A DNA stretch of 64,000 bases from Sulfurovum sp. (GTDB lineage: Bacteria; Campylobacterota; Campylobacteria; Campylobacterales; Sulfurovaceae). Within the stretch, counting starts at the first letter, position 1, and each line of letters opens with the position of its first letter. The notes beneath the pieces are model-generated. The model did not search any database. It saw only the letters and a list, made by a program, of their open reading frames with translations, and was not told the origin of the DNA. Of this stretch, positions 8,629 to 16,003 are shown piece by piece. Both the position numbers and the translations under genes were made by a program. Location of the stretch: assembly GCA_027068435.1 (NCBI GenBank), contig JAMOTA010000038.1:1-64000 (forward strand), in the 5' to 3' direction.

Positions 8629-8688
8629 ATGCGTATTCTTATTATCATCATACTGTTGCTGATTATCTTCACCATTAGGTGTTGGTAG
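8629..8688 (+). CDS. 19-residue hydrophobic peptide, type I toxin-like
   Basis: The ORF encodes MRILIIIILLLIIFTIRCW, an almost wholly hydrophobic helix with a charged end, and has a strong AGAAAGGAT ribosome site 6-7 bases upstream. Such peptides are typical membrane-acting toxins of type I systems (Ibs, TisB, AapA). The mRNA around it shows features of those systems: TTGGGCTA in the leader (8600-8607) is exactly complementary to TAGCCCAA across the stop codon (8686-8693), a 13-bp hairpin follows, and a convergent antisense promoter lies at 8738-8765. It is not a family I can name, and it could instead be a leader peptide. Confidence 0.5.
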   Translation: MRILIIIILLLIIFTIRCW

Positions 8689-8696
8689 CCCAATAG

Positions 8697-8729
8697 GGAG
8701 TATAGAGAGATTACGACTCTCTATGCTCC
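8697..8729. other. Strong 13-bp stem-loop after the hydrophobic ORF
   Basis: GGAGTATAGAGAG pairs with CTCTCTATGCTCC (one G-T pair) around a 7-base loop. It has no T run, so it is more likely a stabilising 3' structure of the sense mRNA and a 5' loop of an antisense RNA than a simple terminator. Confidence 0.6.
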
Positions 8730-8737
8730 ATGCAAAT

Positions 8738-8765
8738 ATTATAACATAAAACTTTTTATATCCAA
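8738..8765 (-). promoter_or_regulatory. Candidate antisense promoter facing the hydrophobic ORF
   Basis: On the minus strand TTGGAT and TATAAT are separated by 16 bases, a good sigma-70-like promoter. Transcription would begin near 8731 and run through the hairpin and the 19-codon ORF, giving an antisense RNA like the antitoxins of type I systems. Where that RNA ends is not visible. Confidence 0.45.
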
Positions 8766-8888
8766 AATTAATCATTGAAATATGGAGTGTAGGTTGGGGT
8801 GTCTCTGTCCCGATATTTGTTAAACTCTTCTTTATATAAGTTCCTAATTACTTCCCCGTATTTACTACTACATATTTAAATATTATTT

Positions 8889-9005
8889 GTCATAATATAT
8901 ATACCATTTAAGCAAGAAAATTTTTTAGAATATGCTCAAGCATTGGGATATACTAAATATTGGGTAAACCATCCAAATAATAAAGTTGAAGAGGTTATCT
9001 CTTAA
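8889..9005 (+). pseudogene. C-terminal gene fragment without a start
   Basis: An open stretch of about 38 codons with no start codon that ends at TAA; it reads as ordinary protein (for example NFLEYAQALGYTKYWVNHP). The frame is closed by a stop at its left end. It looks like the last part of a deleted gene. I cannot name the family. Confidence 0.35.
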
Positions 9006-9039
9006 TTTTTAGGATGAAACTTGCATAAGGAGACTATAT

Positions 9040-9120
9040 ATGAAAAAAAACCAACTAATCACCATAAACTCCACAGCTCTCACTTTAAGAAAGTCTCTTA
9101 TTAAAAATATAACAATTTGA
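9040..9120 (+). CDS. Small ORF of 26 residues
   Basis: The ATG follows a perfect AAGGAG ribosome site and encodes a basic peptide starting MKKNQLITINSTALTLRKSL. The length and the lack of recognisable similarity leave it uncertain; the ribosome site is the main support. It lies in the accessory patch among gene remnants, so it may be the start of a lost gene. Confidence 0.25.
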   Translation: MKKNQLITINSTALTLRKSLIKNITI

Positions 9121-9172
9121 CATATTTTTACCTCTTTCTCTTTTTTTATTCTATACTTCTTATTATATGAAC

Positions 9173-9195
9173 TAAGGTCGCAAATTGCGACCTTA
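9173..9195. promoter_or_regulatory. 23-base palindrome, candidate operator
   Basis: TAAGGTCGCAA and TTGCGACCTTA are perfect 11-base arms around a single A, 18 bases before the small ORF at 9214. The short G+C-rich core in an A+T-rich gap suggests a protein-binding site. As RNA it would form a hairpin, but no T run follows. Confidence 0.45.
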
Positions 9196-9213
9196 AAGAA
9201 AATAGGAGTACTA

Positions 9214-9309
9214 ATGAAAGCATTAACCATATCCACCTATTTAGCAACACTTGTAAATGAAACAAAAAAGACCGATGTAAAAGTGATGGGGTTTTTGTGT
9301 AATGCGTGA
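9214..9309 (+). CDS. Small ORF of 31 residues coupled to yraN
   Basis: The ATG has an AGGAG ribosome site 6 bases upstream, and the ORF (starting MKALTISTYLATLVNETKKT) overlaps the yraN start by 8 bases. It may be a translated leader that couples to yraN, or the remaining start of a gene whose rest was lost. No family is recognised. Confidence 0.35.
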   Translation: MKALTISTYLATLVNETKKTDVKVMGFLCNA

Positions 9310-9643
9310 GAATCCTAAACTTTTTGGTGATGAGAGTGAGTCTTTGGCTATACTTTTTTTAGAGCAAGAGGGTTTTTTGATTTTGGAACGTAACTACTTT
9401 GCACGTAAGTTAGGTGAGATAGATATTATTGCTAAAAGAGATGATGTATGGCATTTTATAGAGGTTAAAAGTGGGCGTGCAGATTTTGATCCTATCTATA
9501 ACCTTACTCCTTCTAAACTACGTAAAGTGGTTAACTCAGCACACTATTATATGAAAACAAAAGGGTTAAATGTGATTTTTAGTATAGATGCTCTTATTAT
9601 CCGTTATGATGAGGTAGAGTTTATAGAAAATGTTACGCTATAA
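9302..9643 (+). CDS. yraN: UPF0102 family protein YraN
   Basis: A 113-residue protein of the YraN/UPF0102 family, which has a restriction-endonuclease-like fold and no settled function (a role in DNA processing or recombination is suspected). The fold's catalytic-type motif is visible as LGEIDIIAKRDDVWHFIEVKSG, shown here in two parts: GEIDII and FIEVKS (residues about 38-60). The start ATG lies inside the small upstream ORF. Confidence 0.88.
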   Translation: MRENPKLFGDESESLAILFLEQEGFLILERNYFARKLGEIDIIAKRDDVWHFIEVKSGRADFDPIYNLTPSKLRKVVNSAHYYMKTKGLNVIFSIDALIIRYDEVEFIENVTL

Positions 9644-9672
9644 TCTTTTAACAATATGTCAAAGGTAAACGC

Positions 9673-10461
9673 ATGAGACTCTCAACTGTACAACTTCAAC
9701 AATTTCATCAAGATGGTTTTTTAATATTAAGAGATTTTGCAGATAAAATAGCATGTGAAGCTATTTTAGAAGTAGCTAAGGTACATTTAAAGTATCAGAT
9801 AGAACCTATAGAGACAGAAGTAGGGTATGATGAGAAATCAAAAGAGTATCGTACAGAGGAGACAAACTACTGGGCAAAAGAGCGTGGCAGTGTAGTACGA
9901 AGGTTACGACAAGTTTACCATCGTGATATTCTTTTTAAGGGGTGGATGGAAGATGAAAAAATCCGTCCTATTTTAGAGCAAATATTAGAAGACCAAGTTG
10001 TGATAACTACTTCTCATCATAACTCTATCATGACAAAGATGCCATATAAGAGTACACAGACAAGGTGGCACCAAGATAGACGTTACTGGTCTTACTCCAA
10101 TGATAACCTTGTAAGTGTTTGGTTAGCCCTAGATGATGAAGATAGTCAAAATGGTGTATTAGAGTTTATAGCAGGTAGTCACAAAATGAAGTTTGAGAGT
10201 GAACAGTTTGATGAAAAAGAGTACTTTAAAGAAGATATTGAACCCAATAGAATCTTGATTGAGAAAAAAGTATATACAACCCTTCAGAGAGGAGATGTTG
10301 TACTTTTTCACTCTTTGCTTCTTCATCGTGCTAATAAAAATAGTACTCAATCACCTAAAATTTCTTTTGTTTATACGGTAAAAGGTCTTGCGACGGTAGT
10401 AGAAGAGGGAACACGCTCTGCAAAATATCCAGAGATAATTTTAGAAAGGTTATCTAAATAG
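9673..10461 (+). CDS. Phytanoyl-CoA dioxygenase (PhyH) family protein
   Basis: A 262-residue non-heme Fe(II) oxygenase-fold protein. The iron-binding triad is visible: H133 and D135 in WHQDRRYW, and H218 in LLLHRANKN. The family normally has an Arg some 10 residues after the last His to hold 2-oxoglutarate; here the sequence runs NSTQSPKISF, with Lys at that place. The substrate is unknown; bacterial relatives act on many small molecules. It sits between yraN and trxA in the same direction, without a close operon link. Confidence 0.82.
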   Translation: MRLSTVQLQQFHQDGFLILRDFADKIACEAILEVAKVHLKYQIEPIETEVGYDEKSKEYRTEETNYWAKERGSVVRRLRQVYHRDILFKGWMEDEKIRPILEQILEDQVVITTSHHNSIMTKMPYKSTQTRWHQDRRYWSYSNDNLVSVWLALDDEDSQNGVLEFIAGSHKMKFESEQFDEKEYFKEDIEPNRILIEKKVYTTLQRGDVVLFHSLLLHRANKNSTQSPKISFVYTVKGLATVVEEGTRSAKYPEIILERLSK

Positions 10462-10543
10462 GAGATTTTTACTCTTATTTACTTATTTTTTATGAATTAT
10501 GAAAAATAAAAGTTACATAAATGTTTAATTAACGAAATTATTG

Positions 10544-10549
10544 TATAAT
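10544..10549 (+). promoter_or_regulatory. -10 element of trxA
   Basis: TATAAT 28 bases before the trxA start, in a very A+T-rich stretch; an AAAGGAATT ribosome site follows. Confidence 0.55.
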
Positions 10550-10577
10550 TTTTAAATAAAAATCTAAAGGAATTAAC

Positions 10578-10895
10578 ATGGCAAAATATGTAGAATTAAC
10601 AAATGACAACTTTGAAGCAACAGTAAAAGAAGGCGTAACAATGGTAGATTTCTGGGCTCCATGGTGTGGACCTTGTAGAATGATTGCTCCAGTAGTTGAA
10701 GAGTTAGCTGAAGACTTTGATGGAAAAGCAACTATAGCTAAAGTAAACACAGATGAGCAACAAGAGCTAGCTACTAAATATGGTATTAGATCAATCCCAG
10801 CAATTCTTTTCTTCAAAGATGGTGAAGTAGTAGATCAAATGGTAGGTGCAGCTTCTAAAGATGCATTTGCAGAAAAAATCAACGCACACCTATAA
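10578..10895 (+). CDS. trxA: Thioredoxin
   Basis: Cytoplasmic disulfide reductase of 105 residues. The active site WAPWCGPC has the redox Cys at 30 and 33, and the cis-proline loop reads GIRSIPA. It is followed by its own terminator and then by trxB, which recycles it; the pair is separately promoted but adjacent, as in many Campylobacterota. Confidence 0.97.
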   Translation: MAKYVELTNDNFEATVKEGVTMVDFWAPWCGPCRMIAPVVEELAEDFDGKATIAKVNTDEQQELATKYGIRSIPAILFFKDGEVVDQMVGAASKDAFAEKINAHL

Positions 10896-10903
10896 GTTGT
10901 AAA

Positions 10904-10927
10904 TGGTGAGAACTTTTCTTCTCACCA
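10904..10927 (+). terminator. Hairpin after trxA
   Basis: A 9-bp stem TGGTGAGAA / TTCTCACCA with a 6-base loop, 9 bases after the trxA stop. It is followed by a mixed pyrimidine run rather than pure T. Confidence 0.6.
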
Positions 10928-10975
10928 ACTCTCTATTAAAACCCTCATAAAATTATTAACCAAGTATTTAAACTG

Positions 10976-10981
10976 TATAAT
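10976..10981 (+). promoter_or_regulatory. -10 element of trxB
   Basis: TATAAT about 49 bases before the trxB start, after the trxA hairpin, so trxB can be transcribed on its own. Confidence 0.5.
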
Positions 10982-11029
10982 TCAAAATAATTATTTAGTT
11001 AAAAATTTTAACACTTTTAAGGATTCAAA

Positions 11030-11968
11030 ATGCTAGATTGTGCAATCATAGGTGGAGGACCAGCAGGACTTACTGCAGGACTATATACTACTCGCGGGGG
11101 ACTTAAGAATGTAACAATGTTCGAGATGGGTATGCCAGGTGGGCAGATTACTCAGAGTTCTGAGATAGAAAATTATCCAGGATTTTTTGAACACGGTAAA
11201 ACAGGTATGGATTTCATGGATACATGGCAAAAACAGTGTTTTAATTTTGGACTCAAACATGAGATGAAAAAAGTAGAACGTGTGGCTAAGATAGGAAAAT
11301 ATTTTACTATTACATTTGAGGGTGGAGAGAGTGTAGAGGCTATGACTGTCATTGTCTGTACAGGTTCTACACCTAAAAGAGCAGGCTTCCCTGGAGAAGA
11401 TGAGTATTTTGGTAAAGGTGTAAGTACTTGTGCTACTTGTGATGGTTTCTTTTATAAAAATAAACCAGTTACCGTTTTAGGTGGTGGTGATACAGCACTT
11501 GAAGAGGCATTTTATCTCTCCAATATCGCTTCTGAAGTCTATGTAGTACATAGAAGAGATACATTTAGAGCAGCTCCTCCTACTTTAGATAGAGTGAAAA
11601 GAAAAGAGAATATTCATCTTATAACGGACTCAGTTATAGAAGAGGTTCTTGGTGATGCCATGGGTGTTTCAGGAGTAAAATTGAAAAATAAGCAGGGGGA
11701 AGTTACACAGTTAGATAACCCTGGTCTTTTTGTTTTTGTAGGTCATGATGTAAATAATATGGTACTTAAAGATGAAAATGGAACATTTATCTGTGAGGTA
11801 AATGATAGAGGGCAAGTAATAGTTGATTTAAATATGAAGACATCAGTCTCTGGGCTATTTTCAGCGGGTGATATGCGTATTGAAGCACCTAAACAAGTAA
11901 TCTCAGCAGCAGGTGATGGCTCTATAGCAGGGTTACAAGTAATTTCATATATTCAAGAACAAGCATAA
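11030..11968 (+). CDS. trxB: Thioredoxin reductase
   Basis: Flavoprotein that uses NADPH to reduce thioredoxin. It has the FAD-binding GGGPAG near residue 8, the redox pair CATCDG with Cys at 134 and 137, the NAD(P)-binding [10 protein letters not shown], and the C-terminal FAD motif FSAGDMR. At 312 residues it is the usual low-molecular-weight form. dapB begins 9 bases after its stop. Confidence 0.96.
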   Translation: MLDCAIIGGGPAGLTAGLYTTRGGLKNVTMFEMGMPGGQITQSSEIENYPGFFEHGKTGMDFMDTWQKQCFNFGLKHEMKKVERVAKIGKYFTITFEGGESVEAMTVIVCTGSTPKRAGFPGEDEYFGKGVSTCATCDGFFYKNKPVTVLGGGDTALEEAFYLSNIASEVYVVHRRDTFRAAPPTLDRVKRKENIHLITDSVIEEVLGDAMGVSGVKLKNKQGEVTQLDNPGLFVFVGHDVNNMVLKDENGTFICEVNDRGQVIVDLNMKTSVSGLFSAGDMRIEAPKQVISAAGDGSIAGLQVISYIQEQA

Positions 11969-11977
11969 GGAAGCAAA

Positions 11978-12745
11978 ATGACAAAAGTTGGTATTGTAGG
12001 TAGTACGGGTAGAATGGGTGAACATCTTATCAAGAATGTATTAGAAAATGAAGCATTGGTGTTAAGTGCTTTACATGTATTTGATGAGTTAAAAGTAGAT
12101 GTTCCTTCAGATGTTCTAGTAACAAATAGTATGAAGGCACTGCTTGAAGTTTGTGATGTGGTTATAGATTTTTCTGCACCTATTGCAACACAAGAACTTT
12201 GTGAAGAGGCGTTAAAAAATCCTACACCGTTGGTTATTGCAACTACAGGATTTACTGAACATCAGCAAAACTTGTTGACTGAAGCTTCTGTTGACATGCC
12301 TGTTTTATATGCTTCAAATATGTCAGCAGGTATTGCACTTTTAAAACAGTTAGTAGAAAAAGTAGCTGCGACATTGACTGATTTTGATATTGAAATTGTA
12401 GAACAGCACCATCGTCATAAAGTAGATGCTCCAAGTGGAACAGCACTTACGTTAGGTGAATTTGCAGCTAAGGGTCGAGGTTTAGACTTAGATGCAGTAC
12501 GTGTAAGTGGAAGAGATGGGCAAGTAGGAGCAAGAAGTAAAGATGAGATAGCTGTTATGGCACTGCGTGGTGGTGATATTGTAGGTCGTCACACGGTTGG
12601 TTTTTACAATGATGGTGAGTTTATAGAACTTAACCATACAGCAACAAGTAGAGAGACATTTTCCAAAGGTGCAATACGTGCAGCTGCATGGATAGTAAAA
12701 CAAGAGAGTGGTCTTTACTCAATCAATGACTGTTTAGGAATATAA
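11978..12745 (+). CDS. dapB: 4-hydroxy-tetrahydrodipicolinate reductase
   Basis: Reductase in the lysine and meso-diaminopimelate pathway, needed for peptidoglycan. It shows the N-terminal nucleotide-binding GSTGRMG, the catalytic HHRHKVDAPSGTA (with the family's general-acid His and Lys), and GRHTVGF near the C terminus. The protein is 255 residues long. It follows trxB by 9 bases with AAGGAAGC as ribosome site and precedes purF by one base, so the three are probably cotranscribed. Confidence 0.96.
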   Translation: MTKVGIVGSTGRMGEHLIKNVLENEALVLSALHVFDELKVDVPSDVLVTNSMKALLEVCDVVIDFSAPIATQELCEEALKNPTPLVIATTGFTEHQQNLLTEASVDMPVLYASNMSAGIALLKQLVEKVAATLTDFDIEIVEQHHRHKVDAPSGTALTLGEFAAKGRGLDLDAVRVSGRDGQVGARSKDEIAVMALRGGDIVGRHTVGFYNDGEFIELNHTATSRETFSKGAIRAAAWIVKQESGLYSINDCLGI

Positions 12746-12746
12746 T

Positions 12747-14117
12747 ATGTGTGCAATCGTAGGTGTATTTGGTGCAAAAAAAGCTTCAACTATAGCGTAT
12801 TATTCGCTTTTTGCTATGCAACATCGTGGGCAAGAAGCAACAGGTATATCTGTTTCCAATGGTGAGTGTATCTCTATCTATAAAAAACGTGGTATGGTAG
12901 CAGATGTATTTTCTCAAACTACCCTTGATACTCTTGAGGGTGGATGTGCAGTAGGTCATAACCGTTACTCTACAGCAGGTTCAGAGTCTGCTGGAGATGC
13001 ACAACCCGTATTCGCAAAGTATAAACTAGGTGAAATTTCGGTTGTTCATAATGGTAATCTTATCAATAAACATGAAGTAAGAAATGAGCTTATTAATAAT
13101 GGAGCTATTTTTCAAACAGATATGGATACAGAGAATATTATTCATCTTATTGCTAAGTCTCAACAAGACTCTTTAGTAGATCGTATTAAAGATATGCTAA
13201 CTAAGATTGAAGGTGCTTATTGTTTAGCCATTCAAAGTCGTAAAAAGATGTTTGTGATACGTGACCGTTTTGGCATACGTCCATTAAGCCTTGGAAAACT
13301 TAAAGATGGTGGCTACATTGTATCCTCAGAGACATGTTCTTTTGACCTTGTTGGTGCAGAGTTTATTCGTGATGTAAAAGCGGGTGAGATGCTTACTTTT
13401 GAAGATGGTAAAGAGCCAACCTCAGAGATGGTTTTTGAAAATATAGACTTTAGACCTTGTGCTTTTGAATATATCTATTTTGCAAGACCAGACTCTATTA
13501 TAGATGGTAAAAATGTCTATCAAACACGTCTTCAGATGGGTAGAAAGCTAGCAGAAGAGACACCTTGTGAAGTTGATTTAGTTCTACCTGTACCTGACTC
13601 TGGTGTAGCTGCTGCACGTGGTTATGCAGAGGGACTAGGTGTACCATTTGAGATGGGTATTGTACGTAATCACTACGTAGGGCGTACCTTTATTGAACCA
13701 ACTCAAGAGATACGTGATTTAAAAGTAAAACTTAAACTTTCTCCTGTGAAACATTTAATAGCAGGTAAAAGAGTTGCTATTATAGATGACTCTTTAGTCC
13801 GTGGTACAACATCTAAACAGATAGTACGTATGTTACTTGAGGCAGGTGCTAAAGAGGTTCATATGCGTATTGCTTCACCTGAAATAAAATACCCTTGTCG
13901 TTATGGTATAGATACACCTACAACTCAAGAGCTTATCTCTGCAAATTTTAGTGTAGATGAGATAGCGAAGAAGATAGGGGCAACTAGTTTAGGTTTTCTC
14001 TCTGTAGAGGGGCTTAAAGCGTCACTTGGAGCAGATAAAAATTACTCTCTTGTGAGTTTTGATGGTAAATATTTTGCAGGTGGTGATATAAACAGTACAG
14101 GATGTTCAGATATGTAA
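12747..14117 (+). CDS. purF: Amidophosphoribosyltransferase
   Basis: First step of purine synthesis: glutamine-dependent formation of phosphoribosylamine from PRPP. The N-terminal nucleophile is Cys2, directly after Met (MCAIVGVFG), with no propeptide, followed by QHRGQEATGI. The phosphoribosyltransferase domain has VAIIDDSLVRGTT as PRPP loop. Its 456 residues fit the shorter class of the family. It ends at a strong bidirectional hairpin facing hisIE. Confidence 0.97.
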   Translation: MCAIVGVFGAKKASTIAYYSLFAMQHRGQEATGISVSNGECISIYKKRGMVADVFSQTTLDTLEGGCAVGHNRYSTAGSESAGDAQPVFAKYKLGEISVVHNGNLINKHEVRNELINNGAIFQTDMDTENIIHLIAKSQQDSLVDRIKDMLTKIEGAYCLAIQSRKKMFVIRDRFGIRPLSLGKLKDGGYIVSSETCSFDLVGAEFIRDVKAGEMLTFEDGKEPTSEMVFENIDFRPCAFEYIYFARPDSIIDGKNVYQTRLQMGRKLAEETPCEVDLVLPVPDSGVAAARGYAEGLGVPFEMGIVRNHYVGRTFIEPTQEIRDLKVKLKLSPVKHLIAGKRVAIIDDSLVRGTTSKQIVRMLLEAGAKEVHMRIASPEIKYPCRYGIDTPTTQELISANFSVDEIAKKIGATSLGFLSVEGLKASLGADKNYSLVSFDGKYFAGGDINSTGCSDM

Positions 14118-14120
14118 TCT

Positions 14121-14148
14121 ATAAAGGATAGGGTATCCTATCCTTTAT
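14121..14148. terminator. Bidirectional terminator between purF and hisIE
   Basis: A perfect 12-bp stem ATAAAGGATAGG / CCTATCCTTTAT with a 4-base loop fills the gap between the two converging genes, ending one base before the hisIE stop. Confidence 0.8.
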
Positions 14149-14149
14149 A

Positions 14150-14824
14150 TTACTTTGAACGACTCTCTTTCTCTTCTATTCCACTCATGCCAAATCTTCT
14201 TCCTAACTCTTGTTTAACTCTATCTGGTGAGATATCGCGGTATCCTAAACCAACTAAAGTATGGTAGAGTAAGTCAGCTGATTCATAGATGACTTGTTCA
14301 TCACTCTCTTCATCAATAGCAACGCAAACTTCATCTGCCTCTTCACGTATTTTACTGAGCATAAGAGTTTTATTATCTAAAAGTTTTTTAGTCCATGATT
14401 TACTCTCTTTTGAAGCATTTTTACGTTCTAAAATAGTATGGTAAAGCGTATCAACTACACCATAAATAGCATCAGTATTTACCTCTTGTTCTAAGATAAC
14501 TTTATCTTGCATTACAGAAGTAAAGAAACAACTTTTTGTTCCTGTATGACAAGCTACACCATTTTGCTTTATCTTCAATATAACAGTATCTGCGTCACAA
14601 TCAAGTAGTATATCTTTTACCTCTTGAGTATGATTTGAACTCTCCCCTTTCTTCCAAATACGTTGTTTACTTCGGCTAAAGTAGTGAGCATAGCCAGTAT
14701 TTAGTGTAAGATTATAAGCTTCTTCATTCATATAAGCTAACATAAGTACTTCAGAAGTTTCATAATCTTGAGCTATGGCAGGGATAAGGGGATTTTTGTT
14801 CCAATCTATATTCATTATAATCAT
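14150..14824 (-). CDS. hisIE: Bifunctional histidine enzyme HisIE
   Basis: Fusion of phosphoribosyl-AMP cyclohydrolase (N-terminal half, with AYMNEEAY, the zinc-site DCDADTV and the CHTGTKSCF motif) and phosphoribosyl-ATP pyrophosphatase (C-terminal half, with KIREEADEV and ESADLLYH). These are the second and third steps of histidine synthesis. The usual 224-residue length is seen. Two in-frame ATGs compete, at 14824 and 14815; the GGAG ribosome site is 2 bases from the first and 11 from the second, so the later one may be the true start. Confidence 0.95.
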   Translation of the reverse strand: MIIMNIDWNKNPLIPAIAQDYETSEVLMLAYMNEEAYNLTLNTGYAHYFSRSKQRIWKKGESSNHTQEVKDILLDCDADTVILKIKQNGVACHTGTKSCFFTSVMQDKVILEQEVNTDAIYGVVDTLYHTILERKNASKESKSWTKKLLDNKTLMLSKIREEADEVCVAIDEESDEQVIYESADLLYHTLVGLGYRDISPDRVKQELGRRFGMSGIEEKESRSK

Positions 14825-14836
14825 TTCTCCATTCGT

Positions 14837-14860
14837 AAAGTGCGTGTTCTAACGCACTTT
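14837..14860. terminator. Hairpin between SPFH gene and hisIE
   Basis: A 9-bp stem AAAGTGCGT / ACGCACTTT with a 6-base loop in the 60-base gap. On the minus strand it would follow the SPFH gene; the T run is weak, so partial read-through into hisIE is likely. Confidence 0.5.
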
Positions 14861-14884
14861 TGGTTTAGCCTTTAAGGGGCTTAT

Positions 14885-15994
14885 TTATTGTTGTCCCATC
14901 ATGCGTTGTTGTTTACCTTTTGCATCAACCCAGATATTTGGTACCGCTCCACCAGGAGTAAGAAAGATTTGAGCATCTTTATTTACCTTGAGTGCTTCAT
15001 TAAATTTACCTTGTGTTTTTATCTGTTCTAGTTGTAGAAGTTCGGGTGTAAGTGATTGAGAGATAAGTATATTCGCTTTAGCTTGCTCCTCTGCTTCAAT
15101 ACGAATTTTGTCAGCCTCACCTTGTGCTTCAATACGATTTTTTTCTGCAACACCACGTGCAACTTCTGCTGCTTTTTGTGCTTGTTGTTTAGCTTTCTCT
15201 TTCTCTTGCTCAGCAATAGTTACATCTTGTTTTGCTGCTTGAACTTCTTCTATTTTCTCTTTAATCTTTGGAGGTAAAACTATATTTCTAAGCTCTACAG
15301 ATGAAAGTATTACTGGGTTGTTTGTTAAAGATTCTACTTTTTGTCTTACTTTTGTTTGGATAGCGGCAGCAATCTCATTTCTCATCTCTGGAAGTTGTTC
15401 TGCTGTATATTGACCTACAACATCACGTACAACCTCTCTTACTTTAGAATTAATAATTTTCTCTTCCCAACTTGCTCCCCATTTTGCAATAGTCGCTGGT
15501 GCAGATGATGCTTTAAGACTATATTGTACAGCAAGGTCAATGTTAACCGTAAGACCTCTTTTATCAAGAACAGGAATAGCTCTGTTTCTCTTCAGCCCAC
15601 CCTCAAGACCACGGTAACGGTCACCTAACTCTGCTGCCATGTCATTAGAGTATGTGATAAGTCTTATACGTGTATTTACAGGAATAATTTTCTGAAATAC
15701 AGGAATGAAAAAGTGAAATCCTGGATGAAGTGGTTCATCTTGAAATTTACCTGTAGTAACTTTGATACCTACTTCTCCAGAGTTGATAATAGTATAAGGT
15801 TTAAAAGTGAAAATAAGAAAAATAATTCCTGCTACTATAATGAGCCATGTAGGCATACCTTTTCCCATATTATTGAAAGGGTTTTCAAAGTTGTTTCCTC
15901 CTCCGCCATTATTTCCATTACCACCATTTCCAGAACTGTTTTTCTGCATTGTTGGTTTCTTCTTTTTAAAATAATCGTTCATATCTGCTGGCAT
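14885..15994 (-). CDS. SPFH/prohibitin-type membrane protein
   Basis: A 369-residue protein with a charged and then Gly/Asn-rich cytoplasmic N terminus (about 1-45), one membrane segment (about 49-66), an SPFH/Band 7 domain (about 70-260), and an Ala/Glu/Lys-rich coiled coil (about 260-320). The pattern matches prohibitin- and HflK-like proteins that form ring scaffolds and often control the FtsH protease. No hflC partner or ftsH is nearby. AAGGAATAAAT precedes the chosen ATG. It starts 9 bases after the ilvE stop, so the two are probably cotranscribed. Confidence 0.88.
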   Translation of the reverse strand: MPADMNDYFKKKKPTMQKNSSGNGGNGNNGGGGNNFENPFNNMGKGMPTWLIIVAGIIFLIFTFKPYTIINSGEVGIKVTTGKFQDEPLHPGFHFFIPVFQKIIPVNTRIRLITYSNDMAAELGDRYRGLEGGLKRNRAIPVLDKRGLTVNIDLAVQYSLKASSAPATIAKWGASWEEKIINSKVREVVRDVVGQYTAEQLPEMRNEIAAAIQTKVRQKVESLTNNPVILSSVELRNIVLPPKIKEKIEEVQAAKQDVTIAEQEKEKAKQQAQKAAEVARGVAEKNRIEAQGEADKIRIEAEEQAKANILISQSLTPELLQLEQIKTQGKFNEALKVNKDAQIFLTPGGAVPNIWVDAKGKQQRMMGQQ

Positions 15995-16003
15995 ATTTAT
16001 TCC

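Noticed and set aside
9009-9236. A 75-codon minus-strand open frame
   Set aside because: The only ribosome-like sequence sits 2 bases before its ATG, it runs through the palindrome at 9173-9195, and it overlaps plus-strand ORFs with better sites. It reads as a chance frame.
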